46,755 bases of DNA. Source: Planctomycetia bacterium (GTDB lineage: Bacteria > Planctomycetota > Phycisphaerae > Phycisphaerales > SM1A02). This document shows, one piece after another, positions 8,097 through 16,843 of this stretch; position 1 is the first letter of the stretch; every line of letters begins with the position of its first letter. The translations under genes and the position numbers were made by a program. Location of the stretch: positions 1 through 46,755 of the forward strand of contig SXSS01000115.1 in assembly GCA_005792145.1 (NCBI GenBank), given 5' to 3'. The notes beneath the pieces were generated by a model. It did no database searches, had not been told where the DNA came from, and worked only from the letters and a program-made list of their open reading frames with translations.

Positions 8097-10343
8097 ATGA
8101 CCAAGTCACAAGCAAACTTCGACCCATTTTTCGATGCTCCTAGTTCTGACGGTCAAGGTGATCCAACTCGATTCTTTAATCGCGATCATTCGTGGCTTGA
8201 ATTCAACGCCCGAGTCTTGGAAATGTGCGCGGATCCGCGCACCCCACTCTTGGAGCGCGTTCGATTTATGGCGATCTATACAAGGAATCTTGACGAGTTT
8301 TATATGAAGCGAGTCGGTGCGATGCGGCACGCGATTGAAACGGGGATCAGTGCGACGAATTTCGAACCACTCACTCCGGCACAAGTTCTGCACAGCGTGC
8401 GGACTCGCGTGCTTGCTCTTGATGCAATCCAAACAAAAATTCTCACGGAGAAGTTGCTTCCAGAATTGCGTACTGCAGGAATATCACTCTTGCAATGGAG
8501 TGATCTTTCAGAGTCTGAACGCGCGGAAGCTCAAGCGTGGTTCCGTCGCAATGTCTTCCCGATCTTGACCCCACTTGCAGTCGATCCTGGCCATCGATTT
8601 CCGTTCATTTCCAATATGAGCGTCTCACTTGGTTTGGTCGTTCGCCGTCCGGGCGAACCCGAGACGATGTTCGCTCGCGTCAAGATTCCAGAATCTCCGA
8701 CTCGAATGTACGAACTGAGAACCGGCAAGCGATTTCTTCCAGTGCAAGAGATCATCGAACATAATTTGGATGAACTCTTCCCAGGGATGGAAATCCTCCA
8801 AGTCCTTCCATTTCGCGTGACGCGCGACGCAGAGATCGAAGCTGAGCGTGACGCATCCGACGATTTGCTGATTTCAGTCGAGCAGAAACTGAAGGAAAGA
8901 AAATTTGCCCGAGTTGTTCGATTGGAAGTTGCATCTGGAGCAAGCCCTCGAATCCTGCGCTTTTTAATGGAAGAACTTGATCTTGGCGCGGAAGACATTT
9001 ATGAAACCTCCGGGCTGACGGACTATGGGATTCTGGATGCAATCGCAGATGTCGACCTACCAGCGCTGAAATATTCTCGTTGGACTCCGCTTCCGCCCGC
9101 GGAACTTTCCGCCGAAGCAGGATCGAGCATTTTTTCCCAGATTCGCAAAGGCGATATTTTGGTTCACCATCCCTATCAGAGTTTTGATCTCAGCGTTGAA
9201 AAGTTCATCATCGCCGCAGCAGATGATCCGAAAGTTCTTTGCATCAAGCAATCGCTGTACCGCACTTCTGGTGACAGTCCATTCATTGCAAGTCTGATTC
9301 ACGCCGCTGAAAGTGGCAAGCAGGTCGCGGTATTGGTCGAACTTCGCGCGCGATTCGACGAAGCTCGCAATATCGAATGGGCTCGCAAATTGGAAAATGC
9401 TGGCGTGCATGTGGCATACGGCGTGATCGGTTTGAAGACCCACACGAAGACGGCACTTGTTGTTCGTCAGGAGACCGACGGCATTCGTTGCTACGGCCAT
9501 GTTGGAACGGGAAATTACAACGCTCGAACCGCACGCGTCTATGAGGACTTCGGCATCCTGACCAGCGACCCGTTGATCACCGAGGATCTTGTTGGACTTT
9601 TCAATTACATGACAGGTCGTTCGAGACAAACGAAGTTCAATAAATTATTGATCGCTCCAGTCAGTATGAAACGGCGATTCATTGAACTGATCGAGCGTGA
9701 AATGCAACTGCATTCTGCGCAGCGACCAGGTCGAATCATTGCCAAGATGAATCAGATCGAAGACCGTGGCGTGATGGACGCGCTTTATCGCGCCAGCAAA
9801 GCGGGAGTGCAAATCGACCTAATTGTTCGTGGATTCTGTTGCATTCGACCAGGTGTTCCTGGTTTGTCCGAGAACATTCGAGTTCGTTCGCTCATCGGAA
9901 GGTTCTTGGAACACAGTCGTGTTTTCTACTTTGGCGCGGGAAAATCAGAACCTCTCGATGGAGACTTTTTCATTGGCAGCGCAGATTGGATGTATCGCAA
10001 TCTGCAGACTCGGGTGGAAGCTGCGACGCCAATCGAAAAATTAGAGCATCGTCGCATTTTGTGGACGACATTGGAATATTCGCTGCAAGACATTCGCCAA
10101 TCGTGGGAACTCCTTCCAAGTGGTTCTTATCAGCGCGTTCGTGATGATGGCGTGCCTGCAGAAGATCCGCGGCAACTGGGAATTCATCAGCGCCTTATGA
10201 ACGATGCGTTGGCGTTACATGCGCGCAGCCTAGGGGACACGACATCCCTCTCTGATCCTGTCAGCGAGAGTTCACCGCAGGCGCCTCAACCCCAATCTGG
10301 GTCGCGTCGCCGGAAGCAGAAAAATCCACGTTCGGCTGGATAA
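8097..10343 (+). CDS. ppk: Polyphosphate kinase 1
   Basis: Makes and degrades inorganic polyphosphate using ATP/ADP. The 748 residues carry the four PPK1 domains in order: helical N domain with FFNRDHSWLEFNARVLE, head domain, then two phospholipase-D-like C domains. The autophosphorylated histidine is in GLKTHTK (His449), followed by HVGTGNYN. The C2 domain has IDLIVRGFCCIRPG and GSADWMYRN. A polar tail of about 40 residues ends in a basic RRRKQKN patch. The last 83 bp overlap the convergent lipoprotein gene. No ppx gene is present. phoU lies 4 kb away, a weak link through phosphate physiology. Confidence 0.97.
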   Translation: MTKSQANFDPFFDAPSSDGQGDPTRFFNRDHSWLEFNARVLEMCADPRTPLLERVRFMAIYTRNLDEFYMKRVGAMRHAIETGISATNFEPLTPAQVLHSVRTRVLALDAIQTKILTEKLLPELRTAGISLLQWSDLSESERAEAQAWFRRNVFPILTPLAVDPGHRFPFISNMSVSLGLVVRRPGEPETMFARVKIPESPTRMYELRTGKRFLPVQEIIEHNLDELFPGMEILQVLPFRVTRDAEIEAERDASDDLLISVEQKLKERKFARVVRLEVASGASPRILRFLMEELDLGAEDIYETSGLTDYGILDAIADVDLPALKYSRWTPLPPAELSAEAGSSIFSQIRKGDILVHHPYQSFDLSVEKFIIAAADDPKVLCIKQSLYRTSGDSPFIASLIHAAESGKQVAVLVELRARFDEARNIEWARKLENAGVHVAYGVIGLKTHTKTALVVRQETDGIRCYGHVGTGNYNARTARVYEDFGILTSDPLITEDLVGLFNYMTGRSRQTKFNKLLIAPVSMKRRFIELIEREMQLHSAQRPGRIIAKMNQIEDRGVMDALYRASKAGVQIDLIVRGFCCIRPGVPGLSENIRVRSLIGRFLEHSRVFYFGAGKSEPLDGDFFIGSADWMYRNLQTRVEAATPIEKLEHRRILWTTLEYSLQDIRQSWELLPSGSYQRVRDDGVPAEDPRQLGIHQRLMNDALALHARSLGDTTSLSDPVSESSPQAPQPQSGSRRRKQKNPRSAG

Positions 10344-10731
10344 TTCCCAAATCAAAAAGTGTCTGAGCCATTTGCCCAGGCAATAGGTATGTCAGTTTTC
10401 CCTTGACACTCCATTGCGTCAGAGGGTCGATATCGCCTCCATGTCGGATGACAACTGGAAGTGAATCAAAGGTAATCGATCGAGCTGGGAGAGTTCGACT
10501 TGCAATCCAAACGCTGCTCCAGTTTCCGAGATTTGTTGAAACTTCATAGGTCCATCGATCAAGCACCATTGGCAAGTCCGTAGGATTTCGCATGTCAATG
10601 CGTAAGACATATTCACCCGCGCTCGGTCCCTCGGAGACCTTGTCGAGCGAATCCACGCGCACATCCGGAGTGGCGGTGCATCCCAGCAGAATGCTCGGGA
10701 TCATCAGAAGAACAAGAAGTCTGGCGACCAT
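10261..10731 (-). CDS. Small LEA14/WHy-like lipoprotein
   Basis: Predicted secreted lipoprotein of 156 residues. A short hydrophobic signal ends in the lipobox ILLGC (Cys18). The rest (VRIDMRNPTDLPMVLDRWTYEV...) resembles the beta-sandwich of LEA14/WHy desiccation-related proteins, where a conserved N-P-T/N-x-x-P segment is typical. I make this match by eye, so the domain call is moderate. The function is unknown. Its 3' 83 bp are antisense to the end of ppk, and its start is 39 bp from the divergent beta-propeller gene. TAGATT lies 6 nt before the ATG. Confidence 0.75.
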   Translation of the reverse strand: MVARLLVLLMIPSILLGCTATPDVRVDSLDKVSEGPSAGEYVLRIDMRNPTDLPMVLDRWTYEVSTNLGNWSSVWIASRTLPARSITFDSLPVVIRHGGDIDPLTQWSVKGKLTYLLPGQMAQTLFDLGIIQPNVDFSASGDATQIGVEAPAVNSR

Positions 10732-10737
10732 AAGTGC

Positions 10738-10743
10738 AATCTA
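10738..10743 (-). promoter_or_regulatory. Candidate -10 hexamer of the lipoprotein gene (TAGATT)
   Basis: TAGATT on the minus strand lies 6 nt before the ATG at 10731, inside the 39-bp divergent gap. No ribosome-binding site fits between. Confidence 0.35.
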
Positions 10744-10757
10744 TACCCTTGTGGGCA

Positions 10758-10763
10758 TAGGAT
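10758..10763 (+). promoter_or_regulatory. Candidate -10 hexamer of the beta-propeller gene (TAGGAT)
   Basis: TAGGAT lies 7 nt before the GTG start at 10771. It is separated by only 14 bp from the divergent lipoprotein hexamer. Confidence 0.3.
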
Positions 10764-10770
10764 GGGCTGA

Positions 10771-13700
10771 GTGCATTTGAACATTCGCCGCAATCTCCCA
10801 AAGTCCGCTCGTGCAGATGCCGCATTCGCCGTTCTTTGTGCGTATTTCTGTGTATTCACAGCCTCGCTTGATTCCCTTGCATTTGCGCAGGAATTTGCAG
10901 TTGTCGCGGTCGATGATTCTCCCGCGGCCGAGCAGATGTTGGCGCAAGCCGAAGATCAAGCGGCGAATAATCCGGCCGAATCTGCCCGCCTGATCAGTCG
11001 CGTTCTTGAGGAATTCGGACGCAAGTTGGTCAGAGTCTCAGGAGAGCAAGATCGATTCGTCGATGGTCGATCACGCGCCGAGTCATTCTTGCGATCTCAT
11101 CCGCAGGTCATGGCGAAATTTCGTTCTGCCCAAACTGGCGAAGCGGAGCGATTGATCGCGGCAGGGGAAGATCGAAAGGTTGTCGAGACTCGTCTTCTGA
11201 CTTCGGGAGGACTTCTTGCAGCGGTTCGCGAAACTCAGCGTGCAATCGAGTTGGCGCAATTCGCCTCGGCGCAGAATCTTCTTGATTCGATCAAAGAGCA
11301 TCCAGATATCTCATCGCTTGATCCATCTATTCACGCAACTCTTGTGGTGTTGACAGCATGGGGGAATGGTGATGATGCGAGAGCATTGGCTGCTGTGGAC
11401 ATTCTCAAACATTCTCCAGAAGAAACTCTCCGTCAGTTAGGAGAGAAACTCGCCATCACGATCAAGAATCCCATGGTGGAAAAGAAAGCAGCGATCGATC
11501 CACTTGCACCATCGCGATTTGGTCCCTTACCAACCAATCCAGTTCAACTCTGGAGGGAGCCGCTGGAAAATTCGATTTACTCTCGCCTTCAAGACTCCAT
11601 AGAGAGTGGAATCCCAATGAACAATGCCGAGGGATCTGCGTCAAGCGGTCGATTTCTCGTGTCGATTCCAACGATTGATGGCCCCATCGTGTTGGTCAAT
11701 GAAGCCTATGTTCTCCGAGCATTTGACGCATTTTCTCATCTTCCAAAGTGGCGTCAGGCAATCGGCAGTGCGAATGCGCCAAGGACCGACACGCAAGCTG
11801 GAGATCTTGAAGTCGCTGTTGTCGCCTGGGATTGTGTGCTTGCACTTTCAGGTCACGCACTCGGGACGGAACGAAGCGGTGGGGGGCGGCTTGTCTGCCT
11901 CGATTTGTCGACTGGTCGCAAGAGATGGGAACTTGCGCCGGATCGTTTCGCAGGTCAATCAGAATTTCGCGAATTCTTTTTTTATGGCGCCCCAACTGTG
12001 GTTCACAATACGGTTGTGTTGCTTGGTCGAAAGATGACAGGTCGTCTTGAAACTGTTTCAACAGTTGTTGGTGTGAATCTTCAAACTGGCGAGGTCGAAT
12101 GGGTCACCCCAGTCGGAGCCGCGCCTGGAATTCGTAGCGCAGGTTCGCGACCATACACAACACCAACAACTATTGGTGGAAGAGTTTTCGTCTCGACTGG
12201 ATCTGGCACATCCGCATGCATCGATGCCAGCGATGGGCGTGTCCGATGGATTCGCCGCGATCCAGTTTCGATTCGCGATATCCAGATGGATGTCATGCCA
12301 TGGGAAATGGGTGGTGCCGTTGTCACGACGAGCGGCCTCTTAACGATCGCTCCGAATGCGACAGAATTGCAGCTCCTCTCAATCGATACTGGCGAAGTCA
12401 TCGATTCATTTCCAATTGGAATTGCAACCAAGTGGGGCGCAATTCGATATCTCCTGACCGATCGGGAACGATCGTTGGTCTATGGAGTTGGCGACGGTAT
12501 TACTGCATTTAGAGTGAGTGATCTGAGAACACCGATTTGGAAGTTCCCTGCAATCCCATTGGGAAATACGACCATTTTTAGGAGTGATCGATCGGGCATT
12601 CGAGGTCGAGTCCAATCTGGCTGGATGGAAAATGGTCGCCCAGGTTTGATCGTTCCTATGGGACCAAACGCACTGCTTGTCAATGGTGACGATGGCACAA
12701 CGGTCCTTGCGATTCCTTGCGAAGGGCCAGCAAATATTGTTGCTCGAGATGGCGTGATCGCCGCGGCGACCAATGATTCGCTCCAAGTGCTTATGGACGC
12801 AACGCGTGCGAAGGAGATATTGGTCGCGGCAACCAACGACCGACCACAAGATGCGGATGCCATCATGGGCCTCGTTGATTTTGCACTGCGTGCTCGTGAC
12901 GCAGACCTTTTACGAATTGCGACGAAGTCGATCGAGCCAGCGATCGAGGCAACTCGTAAAAATGTCCAACGACGAAGTCGGTTCGTTGCGATTTTGATCG
13001 ACGCGGCGCGGAGTGGTCTCTTAGGTCGAGATGGATCGGACGCTCTCTTCGCAGCGATCGTTCGTGCGCAACCAAATGCCACAGAACGCGCGATGGCGCT
13101 TGTCGCGCAGGGAGATTGGCTTGCGGGATCTGGTCGTTCGAGTGGTGCAATCGCGGTCTGGAGAATGTTGTTGGCAGATTCTGAAGCATCGATTGTCATG
13201 ATTTCAGATTTCGACGGCAATGCTCAATCATCCCTCCGCAGTGGATCTGCAGCAGCTTTGCAACGACTCGAGCGCATGGCATCAATGGTCGGCGGTCCTG
13301 CTGAAGCCAAGCAGGCATCGGAGAGTTCTCCTTCAAACGCGACTGCGGTGGAACTTGAGCGTTTCGCAAGTCGTATGCCGTGCACTGTGGATGCAGCACG
13401 CGCGTGGATTCAAGCAGCACAAATTCGAATGAACGAAAAATCAATCGCAATTGCATCGGGGGATTCCGCGGCCGCAGTCGATGCTGCGATTGCGACTGCG
13501 AATCGTGTTGTCGTGACAGAGATTCTCAACCAAGCAGTCGCGCTGATGAAGAAATCTGATCTCGAAATTACCGCAGCACAGTTGCTTGATCGTTGCGTTA
13601 TGGCTGGGTTCGATGTGCCGATCACTTCGCTTGGTGGACTTGATGCTTCTCTCGCGCTCTTGGCATCGCCCGCAGCTCCGCTTGTCGAGAATCTGCCTCG

Positions 13701-14970
13701 ATCGATTGCCGCGACCAAAGTGATCACTGCCACAAGCGAGATTACTGCTCGACTCATTCCAGGAGTTCTTGCTCCTGTGCGGGGCAATGGAACCGCGCTA
13801 GCGCCAAATACAAGAACCTACCTCTTGACAGATCGCATTCTGTCATGTCTTGCAGTCCCAGACTTGGGTTTGCGCTGGGCAGTTCCACTTCCCGCAGAAT
13901 TGCTGCGAGTCGCTCCGATGCGCGACGGAGTGCTTGTGATCGACCAACCAACGCGTGACACTCGAGGCGCACAAAAAATCGATGATGCAGGAGAAGTCCG
14001 CTGGCGTATTGACGACTTCTCAATTGCAGTTGCCGAAAATGGTGTTGTAGGTGATCGATCAGAATGTCTCGTGATCACAGGTCATGAGAATGTTGTCGGA
14101 GTTCGTGTTGATGGCGCTGTTGGTGCCTTCGCTCTTGGCGATGGACAACTTCGATGGCGCACCGCGACCACAGTGGATGAAATTGGATGTGTTGATGCAA
14201 GCGAGACCCTGATTGTGATTGCAGGCACAAGAATCAAGAGCGATTCGAGAACATCTTGCGTTGTCGCAATTGATCAATCTACTGGCAAAACACTTGCAGA
14301 ATTGCCTGTCCCCGACGACGAGCAGGTTCGCTGGGTGCAGGTCATGGGTCCAGGCGAAATCGCGTTTGGAACTCAGCAGGGTGTCGGTCGCTGGCAACTC
14401 TTCGGAACAGCAGTGGGGCTCCGTTGGATTTCTACGAGTGCAAAACTTCGAACAACGATTGCAGGCGAGATGTTGGGATGGAAAATGCTCGTCACCGATC
14501 CAACTGACCAATCAAATATTTTGGATTGGCGCTCCGGACTGATCGAGGATGTTCGATTTGGTTCTTCGTCCAAGTTGGGGAAAGAGGATGGTCCAAGGAG
14601 ATGGATTCGAAGTGGTGCCAATATCGTGGGCTGGTCTCGAAGCGTCATTGACTTGTTCACGCTTAGCGGAGAACTTGTTGGATCATCCAGCTTGCATGGC
14701 GCGCGAAGGATTCAGGATGTGCTTCTCGCTAGCGGCGCCATCGTCGCCGTCGAACAAGCCAACAGCGCCAATGAACCACGTGATTTCGCGCTCAATCGCG
14801 CCGGTACACGAACGCTCATTCACCGATTCGGTTGGAGCGACGGTGGGCGAATTATGGGTTCCGCACTCGAAGTGGACTTTGCGGATGGGCGCCTCGATCG
14901 AATCCAACTTTTAGACGGGTGGATTTTGATGGGTGGGGCTCAATCAACCCTCGCAATTCCACTTCCATAA
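10771..14970 (+). CDS. Giant secreted PQQ-type beta-propeller protein (two propellers)
   Basis: Protein of 1399 residues with an N-terminal signal peptide (hydrophobic AFAVLCAYFCVFTASL, probable cleavage after SLAFA). Residues about 50-260 are helical. Two regions of PQQ-like blades follow, about 270-690 and 1010-1395, with blade motifs such as CLDLSTGRKRWEL, GVNLQTGEVEWV, CIDASDGRVRWI and LGDGQLRW. An alanine-rich helical, TPR-like stretch (about 700-1000) joins them. Such proteins are common in planctomycetes and usually bind no PQQ. The ligand is unknown; an outer-surface or periplasmic scaffolding role is only a guess. No partner gene is evident. Confidence 0.85.
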   Translation: MHLNIRRNLPKSARADAAFAVLCAYFCVFTASLDSLAFAQEFAVVAVDDSPAAEQMLAQAEDQAANNPAESARLISRVLEEFGRKLVRVSGEQDRFVDGRSRAESFLRSHPQVMAKFRSAQTGEAERLIAAGEDRKVVETRLLTSGGLLAAVRETQRAIELAQFASAQNLLDSIKEHPDISSLDPSIHATLVVLTAWGNGDDARALAAVDILKHSPEETLRQLGEKLAITIKNPMVEKKAAIDPLAPSRFGPLPTNPVQLWREPLENSIYSRLQDSIESGIPMNNAEGSASSGRFLVSIPTIDGPIVLVNEAYVLRAFDAFSHLPKWRQAIGSANAPRTDTQAGDLEVAVVAWDCVLALSGHALGTERSGGGRLVCLDLSTGRKRWELAPDRFAGQSEFREFFFYGAPTVVHNTVVLLGRKMTGRLETVSTVVGVNLQTGEVEWVTPVGAAPGIRSAGSRPYTTPTTIGGRVFVSTGSGTSACIDASDGRVRWIRRDPVSIRDIQMDVMPWEMGGAVVTTSGLLTIAPNATELQLLSIDTGEVIDSFPIGIATKWGAIRYLLTDRERSLVYGVGDGITAFRVSDLRTPIWKFPAIPLGNTTIFRSDRSGIRGRVQSGWMENGRPGLIVPMGPNALLVNGDDGTTVLAIPCEGPANIVARDGVIAAATNDSLQVLMDATRAKEILVAATNDRPQDADAIMGLVDFALRARDADLLRIATKSIEPAIEATRKNVQRRSRFVAILIDAARSGLLGRDGSDALFAAIVRAQPNATERAMALVAQGDWLAGSGRSSGAIAVWRMLLADSEASIVMISDFDGNAQSSLRSGSAAALQRLERMASMVGGPAEAKQASESSPSNATAVELERFASRMPCTVDAARAWIQAAQIRMNEKSIAIASGDSAAAVDAAIATANRVVVTEILNQAVALMKKSDLEITAAQLLDRCVMAGFDVPITSLGGLDASLALLASPAAPLVENLPRSIAATKVITATSEITARLIPGVLAPVRGNGTALAPNTRTYLLTDRILSCLAVPDLGLRWAVPLPAELLRVAPMRDGVLVIDQPTRDTRGAQKIDDAGEVRWRIDDFSIAVAENGVVGDRSECLVITGHENVVGVRVDGAVGAFALGDGQLRWRTATTVDEIGCVDASETLIVIAGTRIKSDSRTSCVVAIDQSTGKTLAELPVPDDEQVRWVQVMGPGEIAFGTQQGVGRWQLFGTAVGLRWISTSAKLRTTIAGEMLGWKMLVTDPTDQSNILDWRSGLIEDVRFGSSSKLGKEDGPRRWIRSGANIVGWSRSVIDLFTLSGELVGSSSLHGARRIQDVLLASGAIVAVEQANSANEPRDFALNRAGTRTLIHRFGWSDGGRIMGSALEVDFADGRLDRIQLLDGWILMGGAQSTLAIPLP

Positions 14971-15033
14971 AGGGGGTTGACATCCTGACCAAGAAAGGCG
15001 ATATTCCCACGCCCATCAGGAGTATGAATTGCA

Positions 15034-15573
15034 ATGTTCGCATCTAAAACAAATCAATTGAAATGGTCCTTGTCCACATGGCAGCGCACTGAAACGTCGC
15101 ATATGCCAACGCGCTTTATTGTTGGGTATGACGAGGAAGAAGAAAAAGACTTTGAACTTGAAGAAGAAGACGACTTCGACGACGAGGAGTTTGGAGACGA
15201 AGATGGATTTGGCGAAGAAGACGATGGTACGAAGCCAGCAACTGATAAAGATGGCGAAGAAGACGAAGATGAAGTCGATGAAGAAGAAGGAGAAGAAGGA
15301 CCTGAATTGATGTCCAACGATAAGTTGGAGGGTACTGGCAGAAAAGAAAAATCTGACGGTGACGACGGTGACGACGACGACGACGATGATGTCAAGCCAT
15401 CAAAGGGTCCAAAATCGAAGGAGTCTGAACTCGCCAATAAAGAAAAGTTGAAGAAAGCAAAGGCTAAGAAAGCGCTCAAAGCCAAGAAGGCCAAGAAAGC
15501 AAAGAAAGCTAAAAAAGCAAAAGAGGCTCTTGACGACGAAGATGATGACGATATCGAAGAGAACGATATTTAA
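15034..15573 (+). CDS. Low-complexity acidic/lysine-rich protein
   Basis: Protein of up to 179 residues, almost wholly compositionally biased. After MPTRFIVGY comes a Glu/Asp-rich tract of about 70 residues. A KSDGDDG segment with a long Asp run follows, then a Lys/Ala block built on KKAK repeats like histone H1 or bacterial Lys-rich tails, and a final acidic DDEDDDDIEENDI. The charge blocks (acidic, then basic, then acidic) imply a disordered polyampholyte. It could bind nucleic acid, ribosomes or cations. AGGAG lies 11 nt before the ATG at 15034; the ATG at 15103 (MPTRF) is an equally possible start. The reverse-strand Ser-rich frame is a shadow. Confidence 0.65.
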   Translation: MFASKTNQLKWSLSTWQRTETSHMPTRFIVGYDEEEEKDFELEEEDDFDDEEFGDEDGFGEEDDGTKPATDKDGEEDEDEVDEEEGEEGPELMSNDKLEGTGRKEKSDGDDGDDDDDDDVKPSKGPKSKESELANKEKLKKAKAKKALKAKKAKKAKKAKKAKEALDDEDDDDIEENDI

Positions 15574-15576
15574 TTC

Positions 15577-15593
15577 AGACTGCCACTGAGTCT
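15577..15593 (+). terminator. Weak candidate terminator after the acidic/Lys-rich gene
   Basis: A short hairpin (AGACT, 7-nt loop, AGTCT) right after the stop codon is followed by TTCCACTTTTTTC. The stem is only 5 bp, so this is tentative. Confidence 0.3.
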
Positions 15594-15631
15594 TTCCACT
15601 TTTTTCAACACGCTTTTTCCAGAGTTGAATC

Positions 15632-16837
15632 CTATTTCTCTGGCGGATTCAAGTCGATGCGAGCAATATTCAATGTGCCGCGTCCTGGTTGAACCACAAG
15701 AATCATAGATCCGGTTCCTCGACCGATGGGGATCCAGAGAGACTCAATGATTGCGGTGCTTTGCGTGGCATCCTTCGAACCACCTTCGACTGCCGCGGAT
15801 TCGATAGAGAGTTGCTTGGCGCTTGTCGTCACAATCTGTGTCGATGAAATCGCCATCGCCGCGGAGCAAGTTGGACTCGTCAAAGCAACCCGATTATTCA
15901 GGGGATTCCAAATTGCGATTCGACTGAAGCGAGGATGGAAAAAATAGAGTCTTTGATCAGAAGATTCCCCGCCAGTGCGTAGAGGAATCACAGTCTGATA
16001 CGCCATCCGAGCATCCGCTCGCCATGAGAGATCAATCGAAATGATCGGCGTCGTGCTGATCGTCTGCGAGATTGGGAATGCGCAGGCCGCAAGCACGCCA
16101 TCGCGCAATCGAAGGGCATACAGAAATTTCCCGTCAGAGGAAAAACTCGGAGTGAACCATGTCCCATCTTCTGGCGGCGGAATTTCTTGGATCGCATCGC
16201 CACGCTTTACCTGAATCGAGAACTTCTCCACATCGCGTCGCCGATGACACCAGGCAATTTCACCTGCAGGGCCAAGCGACGCAAATGCGTTGACGTCCTG
16301 ATCAGCAACAAGCCATATTGGCTCGCCGCCTTGCCAACTGACTTTTCCAATCCAGCGCGCGCCATCCACGCGTGGGCTTTCCACCAGAAAACCCGCTGAA
16401 TCGCACGACCGCCCGATCAGCAAGTCATTGCCCGCAACTGGAAGAAGTGGCGCATTCGTATCAGCGCACAGCGGGGCAATCGCAATTCGTCCAGAATCTG
16501 GCACTCCGCCATCCACGCCCGCGAGCAATGTGCGCCAATCTGCGGCGCTGGAAATTTGCACTGCGGCCGAACATCCATCCGGCGAGAGAATCGGAAGCGC
16601 AAATCCGTCGTACTCGACATTCCTGATGTGTGCAAATTGAAACCGAATTCGAGTGTCGCTATTGCTGAACGGCTTTGTAACGCTTTGCTCTGCAGCAGAA
16701 GCATCGCGTATTTGTTGTCGGGATAAAGAACCGCTTGAACAACCAATGACAGCAATCGATATGCAAACGTAAGCAACAAATGGTGACACTCGCAAGAAGC
16801 GCAGAATCCGCCCCAATTCATACGCTTGACTGTGCAT
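15632..16837 (-). CDS. Lipoprotein with WD40/TolB-like propeller repeats, last gene of the secretion operon
   Basis: Protein of 401 residues with an N-terminal hydrophobic segment (about 18-32) ending in the lipobox AVIGC, so it is probably a membrane-anchored lipoprotein. The body has repeated beta segments such as FALPILSPDGCSAAVQ, PSFSSDGKFLYALRLRDG and FFHPRFSRIAIWNP, which resemble TolB/PD40 propeller blades (SPDG motif). It starts 6 bp after the secretin stop, so it is co-transcribed with the type II secretion genes. A role near the secretin or in an exported complex is plausible but inferred from position. It does not resemble known GspS pilotins, which are small and helical. Confidence 0.75.
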   Translation of the reverse strand: MHSQAYELGRILRFLRVSPFVAYVCISIAVIGCSSGSLSRQQIRDASAAEQSVTKPFSNSDTRIRFQFAHIRNVEYDGFALPILSPDGCSAAVQISSAADWRTLLAGVDGGVPDSGRIAIAPLCADTNAPLLPVAGNDLLIGRSCDSAGFLVESPRVDGARWIGKVSWQGGEPIWLVADQDVNAFASLGPAGEIAWCHRRRDVEKFSIQVKRGDAIQEIPPPEDGTWFTPSFSSDGKFLYALRLRDGVLAACAFPISQTISTTPIISIDLSWRADARMAYQTVIPLRTGGESSDQRLYFFHPRFSRIAIWNPLNNRVALTSPTCSAAMAISSTQIVTTSAKQLSIESAAVEGGSKDATQSTAIIESLWIPIGRGTGSMILVVQPGRGTLNIARIDLNPPEK

Positions 16838-16843
16838 CAGCCT

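Noticed and set aside
15054-15494. 146-residue Ser-rich minus-strand frame
   Set aside because: It is the reverse reading of GAA/GAC/GAT-rich codons of the acidic protein; serine runs are an artefact of that.
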